A stretch of 43,790 nt of DNA. Source: Verrucomicrobiota bacterium. GTDB taxonomy: Bacteria; Verrucomicrobiota; Verrucomicrobiia; Limisphaerales; JACPZS01. Below the pieces are notes generated by a model, which was not told the origin of the DNA, searched no databases, and saw only the letters and a program-made list of their open reading frames with translations. A program made the position numbers and the translations under genes. Location of the stretch: contig JACPZS010000126.1 of the NCBI GenBank assembly GCA_016195385.1, positions 1 to 43,790 of the forward strand, written 5' to 3'. Shown here in pieces: positions 1 to 9,009 of the stretch; the stretch's first letter is position 1; every line of letters starts with the position of its first letter.

Positions 1-2
1 CG

Positions 3-2171
3 AAGCCGGATGCGAGTGGGTTGCTCGCCTGGCTCACGTTCGATGACACACTGGCTGCTTCCACCAATTCTTCGGGTGCGAAGGAGGCAAGTTTGCAAAC
101 CAAGCCCGCGACGAATTCCGTGTCGGCGGAAGTCGTGCCGACGTCCGAGCCGAAATTTGTTCACACGGACAAGCCGGAGTTCGTCGAAGGCCGGCTCGGC
201 AGAGCGCTGAAATTTGACGGCAAGACGCACATCGACGTTGGCCAGGCGGTCGTCTTCGAGCACACGAATGCGTTCAGTTACGCCGCTTGGTTTAAGTTTC
301 AAACGAACGGCGCGGTATTGAGCAAGGTCGAGAAAAAGCCCGGCTATCGTGGTTTCGATTTATTCGTGAACGACGGGCGCTTCGAGGTTCACTTCGTGCA
401 TGAAGCGCCCGACAATGCCATCAAAGTGAAAACCAAGGATCAGTTCGCGACGGGCCAGTGGCAGCACGTCGTGGTGAGCTACGATGGTTCGAGCAAAGCT
501 GCGGGCGTGAAGCTGTTCGTCGGCGGACGTGCGCGTGACCTCGAAACGGACAAGGACAAACTTACCGGAACGATCACGAACAGCGCGCCGGTGCGCATTG
601 GTTCGCGCGCCGACGAAGGCCACTTCACCGGCTTGATCGACGACGTGCGTTTTTTTGACCGCGCGTTGAGTGCGGAGGATGCGCGTCTGCTCGCGTTTGA
701 AGGCATCCTGTCCATCGTTGCCAAGTCCGGTGGCAAGCGCACTCAAGAGGAGCGGGATGACTTGCGACGCTTCTACAAGGACAATTCGGCCGTGGATTAC
801 TTACTGGCGGAGGCCGGACTCGCCAAAGCGCGCAAGGTGAAGGACGAATTGATCAATGCGATCCCGAGCACGATGATCATGGAGGAAATGAATCCGCCGC
901 GTGAAACTTTCCAGCTTGTCCGTGGCGATTTCCGCAACAAAGGTGAAAAGCTAAGTCCCAGCACGCCGGCGTTTCTGCCCGCGCTCAAAAAGCTCGCGGT
1001 TGAAAACAAGGACGGACGGCTGCGGTTCGTTGCGGAGAAAAACAAACCGATTGCGGTTGCATCGGCTGACTCGGCGAATCAAACGGAATCGCCAGCGATT
1101 GCCGGCGCTGGCGTGCCGCGACAAACCGAAAACCAAAAAAGTTCCGAAACAGTTCCAACTTTGGTGCCGGGCGCAGGCTCATCCGACCGGATGAACGCCT
1201 CGCCGCCGTTGCTCAATCGCCTCGATCTCGCGGGTTGGCTCGTTTCGCCGGAGCATCCACTTACCGCGCGCGTCACCGCCAATCGGTATTGGGCGATGTT
1301 CTTCGGCACCGGGTTGGTCAAGACCATCAACGACTTCGGTTCGCAAGGCGAATGGCCGAGCCACCCGGAGTTGCTCGACTGGCTCGCGTGTCAGTTCCGC
1401 GATGGCGGCGCGGCCGGCTCGAAACCCGCGGCGGCGTGGGACGTGAAAGCGCTCGTCCGTCTCATTGTGACGAGCGCGACGTATCGGCAGTCGTCGTCGG
1501 TGACTTCGGAGAAATTGGAACGCGACCCCTACAACCGGCTGCTGGCGCGCGCACCGCGCCTGCAACTCGACGCGGAATACGTGCGCGACAACGCGCTCGC
1601 GGTGTCCGGCCTGCTCAACGCGAAAATCGGCGGCGCAAGTGTCAAGCCTTACCAACCGCCGGGCATTTGGGACGGCACGGATTCCAAGTACGAGCAGGAC
1701 CACGGCGACTTGTTGTATCGCCGCGGCATGTACGTTTTCTGGCGGCGTTCGGCGCATTACCCGCCGTTTGCCACGTTCGACGCGCCGAATCGCGAGGTCT
1801 GCACCTTCGCGCGCCAACGTACGCAAACGCCGCTGCAGTCGCTGGTGCTGATGAACGATCCGGAATTTGTGGAATGCTCCCGCGCGTTGGCCGAGCGCGT
1901 CCTCCGCGAAGAACCTGGGGATACCGCAAAACGTCTGACTCGTGCGTTTCGCCATACGCTCGGCCGTGTCCCGCAGCCAGATGAAATCAGCTTGTTGCAA
2001 CGAACGTACGAACAACAGTTGAGCACTTTCCGCGATGACGCGAAAGCGGCGGAAAAATTCCTCGGCGTCGGCGAATCCAAGTTGCCCGAGGCGATGGACA
2101 AAGTTGAACTCGCCGCGATGACCGCGGTGGCGAATGTGTTGTTGAACCTCAACGAGACAATCACGAAATGA
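3..2171 (+). CDS. LamG-DUF1553 (PSD1) protein, 5' truncated
   Basis: The frame is open to the left edge, so the start and probably an N-terminal cytochrome-c-like/DUF1549 part lie outside the window. Visible from the edge is a LamG/concanavalin-like jelly-roll (about the first 230 residues, beginning LLAWLTFDD). It is followed by a short linker with the family motif MNPPRETFQLVRGDFRNKG and by the DUF1553 (PSD1) domain from NRLDLAGWLVSPEHPLTARV at about base 1215 to the end. Between the RGDFRNKGEKLSPSTPAFLP stretch and NRLDLA there are about 80 low-complexity residues, longer than the usual spacer. The family is abundant in Planctomycetes and Verrucomicrobia and is thought to be envelope-associated, possibly for polysaccharide use; the biochemical function is unknown. 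The stop overlaps the next start by four bases (ATGA), so the two genes are almost certainly co-translated. Confidence 0.9.
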   Translation, partial: KPDASGLLAWLTFDDTLAASTNSSGAKEASLQTKPATNSVSAEVVPTSEPKFVHTDKPEFVEGRLGRALKFDGKTHIDVGQAVVFEHTNAFSYAAWFKFQTNGAVLSKVEKKPGYRGFDLFVNDGRFEVHFVHEAPDNAIKVKTKDQFATGQWQHVVVSYDGSSKAAGVKLFVGGRARDLETDKDKLTGTITNSAPVRIGSRADEGHFTGLIDDVRFFDRALSAEDARLLAFEGILSIVAKSGGKRTQEERDDLRRFYKDNSAVDYLLAEAGLAKARKVKDELINAIPSTMIMEEMNPPRETFQLVRGDFRNKGEKLSPSTPAFLPALKKLAVENKDGRLRFVAEKNKPIAVASADSANQTESPAIAGAGVPRQTENQKSSETVPTLVPGAGSSDRMNASPPLLNRLDLAGWLVSPEHPLTARVTANRYWAMFFGTGLVKTINDFGSQGEWPSHPELLDWLACQFRDGGAAGSKPAAAWDVKALVRLIVTSATYRQSSSVTSEKLERDPYNRLLARAPRLQLDAEYVRDNALAVSGLLNAKIGGASVKPYQPPGIWDGTDSKYEQDHGDLLYRRGMYVFWRRSAHYPPFATFDAPNREVCTFARQRTQTPLQSLVLMNDPEFVECSRALAERVLREEPGDTAKRLTRAFRHTLGRVPQPDEISLLQRTYEQQLSTFRDDAKAAEKFLGVGESKLPEAMDKVELAAMTAVANVLLNLNETITK

Positions 2172-3622
2172 TTTTTAAGAACGAGATCGAGACGGCTTTG
2201 TCCCGTCGCGCGTTTCTAACTCGGAGCACGACGGGTCTTGGCGCGCTCGCGCTCGGTTCACTTTTACCGCGCACGCTGTTGGGAGCGGAAGCAGTTCAGA
2301 ATTCCGCCGTGAAAAACATGGGCACATTGGCCGCGCCGCATTTTTCCGCGAAATCCAAGCGGGTCATTTACCTTTTCCAGTCAGGCGCGCCGTCGCATCT
2401 CGACCTTTACGATCCAAAGCCGAAGCTCACGCAGATGACCGGCGAGGAGCTGCCGCCGAGTGTGCGCAAAGGACAACGCATCACTGGCATGACTGCCGGC
2501 CAGAAAGCGCTGCTGTGCGTTGGTCCGGCGTACCCGTTCAAGCGCTATGGGAAACATGGCGTCGAAATGAGCGAGATGATTCCGCACATCGGAAGCATCG
2601 CCGATGACATCACGCTGATTCGCTCGCTCTTCACCGAGCCGATCAACCACGACCCCGCCGTGACCTTTTTCGGTACCGGCCATCAACAACCTGGTCGCCC
2701 CACGATGGGCGCGTGGCTTGCCTACGGACTGGGCAGTGCCAATGAGAACTTGCCGTCGTTCGTGGTGCTCACGAGCGGCAGCGGCGGGCAGGCGTTGCAG
2801 ACGCGCTACTGGGGCAACGGATTTCTGCCGGGAAATTTTCAAGGCGTCCAAATGCGCAGCCAGGGCGATCCCGTGCTCTACGTGTCGAATCCGCCCGGCG
2901 TCAGCCAGAACGCGCGGCGTCAACTCATCGACGCGATGCAGGAGTTCAATCGCAAGCAACTCGGCGCGCTCGGCGACCCCGCCATCGCGACACACATTGA
3001 GAATTACGAACTCGCGTTTCGGATGCAGACGAGCGTGCCGGAATTGATGGACATTTCCACCGAATCAAAGGAGACGCTCGAAATGTACGGCGCGGAGCCG
3101 GGCAAGGCGTCCTACGCCAATAATTGCCTGCTCGCGCGGCGGCTCGCCGAACGCGGCGTGCGCTTCATCCAACTTTGCCATCGCGACTGGGATCATCACG
3201 GCGGTTTGCCCGACGGCATCAAGGCGCAAACGAAGGCCACGGACAAAGCCAGCGCCGCACTCGTGAAAGATCTCAAAGCGCGCGGGCTGCTCGATGACAC
3301 GATCGTGATCTGGGGCGGCGAATTCGGACGCACGGCTTATTCGCAGGGCGAGATCAAGAAGGAGAATTTTGGTCGCGACCATCATCCGCGCTGTTTTTCA
3401 ATCTGGGTGGCGGGCGGAGGATTTAAACCAGGCATCATCATCGGCGCGACGGACGAATTTGGTTACAACATCGCCGAGGATCCCGTCAGCGTGCATGACT
3501 TCCACGCGACGATGTTGAAGCTGCTTGGCATCGACCACAAGCAACTCACCTATCGCTTCGAAGGACGGGATTATCGACTCACGGACATTCATGGCGAACT
3601 GGTGCCGCAGCTTTTGGCTTGA
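2168..3622 (+). CDS. DUF1501 protein, Tat-exported, sulfatase-like fold
   Basis: A 484-residue protein with an N-terminal twin-arginine type signal (SRRAFLTRSTTGLGALALG, residues about 12-30) and the DUF1501 fold, which is related to alkaline phosphatase/sulfatase enzymes. Typical family features are the VIYLFQSGAPSHLDLYDPKP segment near residue 60, a GTGHQQPGRPTMGAWLAYGLG stretch near 170, and the C-terminal WGGEFGRT and GRDHHP motifs near residues 380-400, which supply likely metal-binding Asp/His residues. It overlaps the preceding DUF1553 gene by four bases; this pair is the standard arrangement in Planctomycetes and Verrucomicrobia. Periplasmic or surface location is likely. The substrate is unknown; action on sulfated or other complex polysaccharides is inference only. 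Confidence 0.92.
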   Translation: MIFKNEIETALSRRAFLTRSTTGLGALALGSLLPRTLLGAEAVQNSAVKNMGTLAAPHFSAKSKRVIYLFQSGAPSHLDLYDPKPKLTQMTGEELPPSVRKGQRITGMTAGQKALLCVGPAYPFKRYGKHGVEMSEMIPHIGSIADDITLIRSLFTEPINHDPAVTFFGTGHQQPGRPTMGAWLAYGLGSANENLPSFVVLTSGSGGQALQTRYWGNGFLPGNFQGVQMRSQGDPVLYVSNPPGVSQNARRQLIDAMQEFNRKQLGALGDPAIATHIENYELAFRMQTSVPELMDISTESKETLEMYGAEPGKASYANNCLLARRLAERGVRFIQLCHRDWDHHGGLPDGIKAQTKATDKASAALVKDLKARGLLDDTIVIWGGEFGRTAYSQGEIKKENFGRDHHPRCFSIWVAGGGFKPGIIIGATDEFGYNIAEDPVSVHDFHATMLKLLGIDHKQLTYRFEGRDYRLTDIHGELVPQLLA

Positions 3623-3783
3623 GCGGAGGTGGCATGCTTCAAATCTTTTTTCCGCATGGAGCCATTTGACTCAGTGGCCACCGAAAGACGAGTCGAGAGT
3701 TTGGGAGTTGAGGGCCGAGTGCAAATGGGCTGGTCAGGGGATTGCCCGTTGGTGGTACCGGGTTGTCAACGCGCAACGCACAT

Positions 3784-4389
3784 TTATCCGGCCTCGTTCC
3801 GACGATTCGTGGGACTCTTTCCCAGAGCGCACTGAATCGCCTGGACAATGCTCATGAGTGAGATGGTGAAGAGCGGCATTGCCAGCAGATAGATCGCGGC
3901 GAGGAGCAGACGGCGCTGTTCCAGTGTATCGCGCAGCCAGATTTTCTCCGCCTTGCCGCCCGCATGCATCAACAGATCCGCCGGCGACAGATTCGGCTTC
4001 TCCACATGATATTCGCGCCCGGCCGCAGTGTACGCATTTCCTCCGATTATCACAGGCTGCCGATTGTAGCTTGCCGTCCAGCGGGCGGCATAAATCTGAT
4101 ACCCGAAGAACGTGGCGGTTCCCAAAAGCAGGAAGACAATGGAAGTCCCGGCCCAGGCGAAAACGTCTTTCTTCCGTTTCCATCTCAGCTCCGTGAGCAA
4201 AAGCACGCCGATGACAATCGTGATGACAAACTGCGCAAAACGAATCCACATCCGGCCCTCCTCGGGAGTCCCGGCTGGCGGTGGCAGGAGAAATCCGGCG
4301 ATCGCACCGGCCACCCAGGCGGTGGTTTGCGCGAGCAGCGCCCAAGTGGTGCGACCACGTTTGAGGATATCTTTGACGCGATTGGCCAT
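3784..4389 (-). CDS. Hypothetical four-helix membrane protein
   Basis: A 201-residue protein that I do not recognise. Hydrophobic segments at about residues 15-37, 48-66, 78-98 and 160-185 predict four membrane helices. A polar loop of about 60 residues (ASYNRQPVIIGGNAYTAAGREYHVEKPNLS) lies between helices 3 and 4. The N-terminus (MANRVKDILKRGR) is positively charged and probably cytoplasmic, which would place both termini inside and the long loop between helices 3 and 4 in the periplasm. It lies 14 bases downstream of the exported protein at 4404-5186 on the same strand, so the two are very likely one transcription unit. No enzyme motif is visible. Confidence 0.7.
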   Translation of the reverse strand: MANRVKDILKRGRTTWALLAQTTAWVAGAIAGFLLPPPAGTPEEGRMWIRFAQFVITIVIGVLLLTELRWKRKKDVFAWAGTSIVFLLLGTATFFGYQIYAARWTASYNRQPVIIGGNAYTAAGREYHVEKPNLSPADLLMHAGGKAEKIWLRDTLEQRRLLLAAIYLLAMPLFTISLMSIVQAIQCALGKSPTNRRNEAG

Positions 4390-4403
4390 GCAGCGCTCCG
4401 GGA

Positions 4404-5186
4404 TTACCTGGCGGGGTCGGACGCCGGGGGCACGGGCAGATCGATCTCCAGTTCAGTTTCACCGTTACCGCCGATGGTCTGCGCGACCGACGGCCCCTTC
4501 TCTTTACCCCGGATCAACCACATCGCGTAGTAGCCGGGCGCGAGGTTTTTGAACACGGTCGGGCTGCTCACTTTGGGGAAGCGGATGTGTTCGTCTTTGA
4601 ACCTGGCGAGCGCCATCGGTGCGCACCAGACTTCGAAGCCGGTGATTTCCTCCGTTCCCTGTTTCGTACGCACGGTCACCTTGATTTCCTTGCCCAGACC
4701 ATCCAGCGAATGCCGGCAATTCTCGGCTTTGACGTGCAGATCGATTGCCACTGCTTTGACCGTGGCGGCCACGTCTTCATCGTTGGTGTTCGCGAGTCGT
4801 TTGAGTTGGTTCCTCGCTCCCAGGAGATCACGGAAATAAAGATCAAACTGAATGTTGCCGGAATAGTCCTTACGGTCCGAGTGCTGTTGGGCCCAGGAAA
4901 TCCACTTTTGCTGGAGGAAAGTGGCATCGGTTTGAATCTGGCGCAGCAGGTCGCGAGTTTCCGGCAGGCGTTCGCCGTGACTTTTTTCCAACTTCGCCGC
5001 ATGTGTGCTCAACCATCCAAGCGAATGATAAAACTCGAGCGCCGAAGCGGAGATTTGCCGGCTTTCGGGTTGGAGCCCGGGAGCTTTATACGGAGCTTGA
5101 CCTGGCGTGCCAACCCCGGCGGACTGCACCTGCGCCGACCAACATCCAACGAGGCACGAGAGTAAAAATTTTTGCGCTGAAAGCAT
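4404..5186 (-). CDS. Hypothetical exported protein
   Basis: A 260-residue protein with a signal-peptide-like start (MLSAQKFLLSCLVGCWSAQVQSA). The centre, about residues 45-170, is helical and charged, including LHVKAENCRHSLDGLGKEIKV. The C-terminal 80 residues look like a small beta-sandwich (VTVRTKQGTEEITGFEVWCAPMAL, then NLAPGYYAMWLIRGKEKG) resembling carboxypeptidase-regulatory or PEGA-like modules. I cannot assign a family. The ATG is preceded by AGGAT with good spacing. Together with the membrane protein 14 bases downstream it forms a two-gene unit, which suggests the exported protein works at the cytoplasmic membrane with that partner; this is inference. Confidence 0.7.
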   Translation of the reverse strand: MLSAQKFLLSCLVGCWSAQVQSAGVGTPGQAPYKAPGLQPESRQISASALEFYHSLGWLSTHAAKLEKSHGERLPETRDLLRQIQTDATFLQQKWISWAQQHSDRKDYSGNIQFDLYFRDLLGARNQLKRLANTNDEDVAATVKAVAIDLHVKAENCRHSLDGLGKEIKVTVRTKQGTEEITGFEVWCAPMALARFKDEHIRFPKVSSPTVFKNLAPGYYAMWLIRGKEKGPSVAQTIGGNGETELEIDLPVPPASDPAR

Positions 5187-5614
5187 GTTACCATCCTGCC
5201 ACTGAACTTTCGGAGGCTAAGGGCTGTCACCGCGCGCGTAAAGGTCGAAAACAAACAACATGAACGCTTCCTACCAAATTGCCGCTGGAAGGTGTGGCGC
5301 AACTCAAACCAAGGAGCGCGGGAATCCGAGTGGTCCTTTGATCCAGAGAGATATCGTTCGGATCGGACAAGCCGGTGCGTTTCCGGAAACAAAGCGGCTC
5401 ATTCCGGTTTCAATATGCACCTTGAACGCTGTCATGGCGGGGTAGGGGAATGGCACAATCGCGGCGAGGCGGCGGGAATCCAGAGTCGCTGAAGCGGGCT
5501 GAAGCATGCGAAGGTTACCAATCAGTCTTGGGCGGACTTTGTCGAGGACGACTGATTGTAGCCGAAATTTCAAGCACCACGCCGTGGGACGTCGATGGGC
5601 TCGTCTGCCGACGC
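5187..5614. other. Intergenic stretch without a confident gene
   Basis: About 430 bases lie between the start of the exported-protein gene and the end of the PanB-like gene. A perfect 8-base inverted repeat (AATCAGTC at 5520-5527 and GACTGATT at 5550-5557) is present, but no T-run follows it on either strand. A 104-codon reverse frame (5304-5618) begins with GTG overlapping the PanB-like stop by four bases, but its composition does not look like protein. Nothing else is supported. Confidence 0.5.
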
Positions 5615-6445
5615 TCACTCCTGATCGTGCGCAGGGGCACCGTTGATCGAGCGTACCACTTCGTCCAGGAACGGCGCCTCAATTTCCACCAGGTGACTGC
5701 GCTCGGGGAAGCGGCCTTCTTGGACGTCGGCAATGTATTCGCGAAAGGCGGCGAGGCGCTCCTGCTGCAGTCGGCGGTGTTCGGCGGCGAAATTGCGGTA
5801 GGCCTTTGCGTGACGAGGCGGGCGTTCGTCGTAGTCGCCGAGGATGTCGTCCGAGAAAAGAAACTGCGTGTCGCAGCCGGGGCCAGAGCCGAGGGACATG
5901 AGGAGCATCTTCGTCTGCGAGGAGAGGAAGCGCGCGAGATTGTGCGGCACGGCTTCGAGTTCCGCGGCGTAGGCGCCGGCGTTTTCCAACTCCTTCATGC
6001 AGCGATAGAGTTCCTTCGCTTCCTCGATGGTGCGGCCAATGGCGCGGTAGCCGGTCCAAGTGACATGACGCGGGACCATGCCGAGATGCCCGACGACAGG
6101 GATGCGTTCGCGCGCCATCGCCTTGATGATGAACGGACTGGCGGAGCAATAGACGGAGCTTGCGCCGATTTCGAGCGCGCGGAACGCGATGCGGATTGCC
6201 TCTTCCGGTGAAGCCAGTCCGTGCGGTGTCGCGCAGGAGAGGAAACTGTTCGGCGCTGCGGCGACGAGATGCGGGAGACGCGCCTGTGCCTCGGGACTGT
6301 CGAAGCTGCAACTCATCAAATCCACGCCCGCTTGCTCTGCGGCGGCGGCTTCGTCCGGGGATTTGACGTGGATGTGCGTGAGGCAACGTTTGCCCTTGAG
6401 CTGCTGGAGATCGAAGACGGTGTATTTTTTGCGGGGACGGAGCAT
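5615..6445 (-). CDS. PanB-fold protein (ketopantoate hydroxymethyltransferase-like) lacking catalytic residues
   Basis: A 276-residue protein that follows the PanB family along its C-terminal half: VVGHLGM (residues 118-123), GYRAIGRT, the AGAYAAELEAVP segment with Glu164 at the catalytic-base position, a GPGCDTQFLFSDDILG stretch, and the terminal EGRFPERSH. In the N-terminal half the key positions are changed. The VGDS metal-site motif is SCSF (45-48), the DMPF aspartate is replaced around Cys71-Ala72, and the VKLEGG lysine and glutamate positions are Tyr99 and Ser101. Canonical hydroxymethyl transfer to 2-oxoisovalerate is therefore doubtful. It belongs to the phosphoenolpyruvate mutase/isocitrate lyase superfamily and may act on another 2-oxo acid. 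It is divergent from the aldolase-dehydrogenase gene. Genuine panD is far away at 35515, so no pantothenate operon is formed. Confidence 0.8.
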   Translation of the reverse strand: MLRPRKKYTVFDLQQLKGKRCLTHIHVKSPDEAAAAEQAGVDLMSCSFDSPEAQARLPHLVAAAPNSFLSCATPHGLASPEEAIRIAFRALEIGASSVYCSASPFIIKAMARERIPVVGHLGMVPRHVTWTGYRAIGRTIEEAKELYRCMKELENAGAYAAELEAVPHNLARFLSSQTKMLLMSLGSGPGCDTQFLFSDDILGDYDERPPRHAKAYRNFAAEHRRLQQERLAAFREYIADVQEGRFPERSHLVEIEAPFLDEVVRSINGAPAHDQE

Positions 6446-6636
6446 AACGGGCGAATGTTAAAACCAGCGGAGGCAGTCTGTAAATCGTGCGTTTTCGTTT
6501 TAAGAAGGCCAGGTCTTCTGCCTCGGCGTCTCGCGTCCGGCGATTGGTTCCGCTGCTGAATTTGGCTTGCGCTGCCGCGCGCAGAAAAGCATTGCCGGAT
6601 TTTGCTCCCTGCCGCTAGCGTTTCGCTTCTGACTTT

Positions 6637-8847
6637 ATGGCAAAATCACCGCAGTCAAAAACTTATCAATTCGTCACCAATCTCTGGAACGACGCCGACG
6701 CCGCGAAGCTCAAGGGCGTGGACCGCCTCGTCTATCGCTCGAACAAGCTCGGGGCGGACCAGCGCATCACCAACACCGGCGGTGGCAACACTTCCTCCAA
6801 GCTGAAGGAAACCGACCCGCTCACCGGCAAGCTGGTCGAAGTCCTCTGGGTCAAAGGCTCCGGCGGCGACTTGCGCACTTCAACGCGAGAGAATTTTTCT
6901 TCGCTCTATCAACAGAAGTTGCTCGACCTCCAGAAGTCTTACGCCAAGCGCAGGGACAAGGGTCTCAAGTCCGTCGCCGAGGACGACATGGTCGCCGCCT
7001 ACAACCACACGACCTTCAATCTCAACCCGCGCGCGTCGTCCATCGACACGCCGCTCCACAGCTTCATCCCGGCGAAGTTCGTGGACCACATGCACCCGAA
7101 CGCCATCATCTCCATCGCCGCGAGCAAGCGTTGCGTGGAGCTGACCAAAAAAATCTTCGGCGGCGAGATGGCCTACGTCCCGTGGATGCGCCCCGGTTTC
7201 GAGTTGGGCCTGGCCATGCAGGCCATCTGCAAGAAGCACAAGAAGGCGACCGGCATCATGATGGGCCAGCACGGCTTCATCTCTTGGGACAACGACGACA
7301 AGAAGTGCTACCTCCGCACGCTCGATTACATCGAGCAGGCCGCCGCCTACATCGAGGCGAAGTATCAAGCCAAGGGCGGTGACTCGGCGGCGTTCGGCGG
7401 CGCGAAGTTCCAAACGCTCTCACAGGAGAAGCGCAACGAGACCTTCGCCGCGATTCTCCCGTGGCTGCGCGGCCAAGTCAGCCAGCAGAAGCGCTTCATC
7501 GGCACCGTGCAGGACGACGAGAAAATCCTCCGCTTCGTGAACTCGAAGGACACCCCGCGCCTCGCCGAGCTGGGCACGAGTTGTCCCGACCATTTCCTCC
7601 GCACGAAAATCAAACCGCTCTACGTGGATTGGAACCCGCAGACCGAGGACGTTGCCATGTTGAAGAAGAAGCTCGGCGCGGGTCTCGAACAATACCGCAA
7701 GGACTACGCGGCGTATTACACCAAGTGCAAGCACGCCAGTTCGCCCGCGTTGCGCGATCCGAACCCGACGATCATTTTGATTCCCGGTTGCGGCATGATC
7801 GCGTGGGGCAAGGACAAGTCCGAGTCGCGCGTCACCGCCGAGTTCTACAACTGCGCCGTCGAAGTGATGCGCGGCGCGGAGGCGATTGACAAATACATCG
7901 CGCTGCCGCAGCAAGAGGCTTTCGACATCGAGTATTGGCTGCTCGAAGAGGCCAAGCTCAAGCGCATGCCCGCCGAGAAGGAACTCGCGCGCCAGGTCGT
8001 CATCGTCGTCGGCGCCGGCAGCGGCATTGGCAAGGAAGTCGCGCACCGGCTCGTGAAGGAAGGCGCGCACATCGTCTGCGTGGACATGAAGGCCGAGACC
8101 GCGCAGGCCACCGCGAAGGAGATCACCGACAAATACGGCGTCGGCATCGGCGTGGCCGGCAGCGGCATCTCGAACTGCGGCCCGGCTATCGGCCTCGCCT
8201 GCAACATCACCGACCGCGCCAGCGTCCGCGCGATGCTCGACCAGGTCGCGCTCGCCTATGGTGGCTTCGACCACATCTGCGTCACCGCCGGCGTGTTCTG
8301 GCCGAGCGACACCAGCGGCCACATCCCTGACGACAAGTGGGCGTTCACCTTCGGCGTCAACGTCACCGGCAGTTACATCGTCGGCGACGAGGCGGCGCGG
8401 ACATGGAAGGAACAGGGACTCAAGGGCAGCCTTGTGCTCACCACCAGCGCGAACGCCGTCGTGGCGAAGAAAGGCAGCGTGGCCTATGACTGCTCGAAGG
8501 CCGCCGCGAATCATCTTGTCCGCGAACTCGCGATGGAACTCGCCCCGACCGTGCGCGTGAACGGCGTCGCTCCGGCGACCGTCGTCCAAGGCTCGGCGAT
8601 GTTCCCGCGCGACCGCGTCATCGGCTCGCTCGCGAAATACAACATTCCTTACACCGAGGACGAGGCCACCGAGTCGCTCGTGAAGAAGCTCGCGCAGTTC
8701 TACGCCGACCGCACGCTGACCAAGGCCCCCATCACGCCGGCGGACCAGGCGGAAGCCTACTTCCTCCTGGTGAGCCAGCGCCTGAGCAAGACCACCGGCC
8801 AGGTCATCACCGTGGACGGCGGATTGTATGAGGCGTTTTTGCGGTAG
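6637..8847 (+). CDS. Bifunctional class II aldolase/short-chain dehydrogenase (rhamnulose-1-phosphate aldolase type)
   Basis: A 736-residue fusion. The N-terminal part (about 1-430) is a class II aldolase of the RhaD/L-fuculose-phosphate type with histidine motifs DHMHPNAIIS and GQHGFISWD that supply zinc ligands. The C-terminal part (about 450-736) is a short-chain dehydrogenase with a GAGSGIGKE nucleotide-binding turn near residue 459 and a YDCSK catalytic tetrad element near 617. It ends TTGQVITVDGGLYEAFLR, typical of the family. By family, including B. subtilis YuxG, the protein cleaves L-rhamnulose-1-phosphate to dihydroxyacetone phosphate and lactaldehyde and oxidises or reduces the lactaldehyde. 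Cytoplasmic. No other rhamnose genes are seen nearby. The ATG at 6637 has no strong ribosome binding site. Confidence 0.93.
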   Translation: MAKSPQSKTYQFVTNLWNDADAAKLKGVDRLVYRSNKLGADQRITNTGGGNTSSKLKETDPLTGKLVEVLWVKGSGGDLRTSTRENFSSLYQQKLLDLQKSYAKRRDKGLKSVAEDDMVAAYNHTTFNLNPRASSIDTPLHSFIPAKFVDHMHPNAIISIAASKRCVELTKKIFGGEMAYVPWMRPGFELGLAMQAICKKHKKATGIMMGQHGFISWDNDDKKCYLRTLDYIEQAAAYIEAKYQAKGGDSAAFGGAKFQTLSQEKRNETFAAILPWLRGQVSQQKRFIGTVQDDEKILRFVNSKDTPRLAELGTSCPDHFLRTKIKPLYVDWNPQTEDVAMLKKKLGAGLEQYRKDYAAYYTKCKHASSPALRDPNPTIILIPGCGMIAWGKDKSESRVTAEFYNCAVEVMRGAEAIDKYIALPQQEAFDIEYWLLEEAKLKRMPAEKELARQVVIVVGAGSGIGKEVAHRLVKEGAHIVCVDMKAETAQATAKEITDKYGVGIGVAGSGISNCGPAIGLACNITDRASVRAMLDQVALAYGGFDHICVTAGVFWPSDTSGHIPDDKWAFTFGVNVTGSYIVGDEAARTWKEQGLKGSLVLTTSANAVVAKKGSVAYDCSKAAANHLVRELAMELAPTVRVNGVAPATVVQGSAMFPRDRVIGSLAKYNIPYTEDEATESLVKKLAQFYADRTLTKAPITPADQAEAYFLLVSQRLSKTTGQVITVDGGLYEAFLR

Positions 8848-9009
8848 GTGCGCAAGGCTCGTGGCATTGGATTTAAAAACGGCGTTGTGATCGACTGGCC
8901 TCAAAATTTCAAAGCTTTGGATGGCAGTAAAAAAATCAACAATGTGGCTTAGAACGGCTCGACACCGTTGCAAATTCTGGCACACTCCGTTTCGCCTTCT
9001 CTGCGAGCG

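Noticed and set aside
5304-5618. A 104-codon reverse frame starting with GTG that overlaps the PanB-like stop as GTGA
   Set aside because: The overlap is attractive, but the translation has no recognisable secondary-structure pattern or domain and the start has no ribosome binding site. It remains possible as a remnant.
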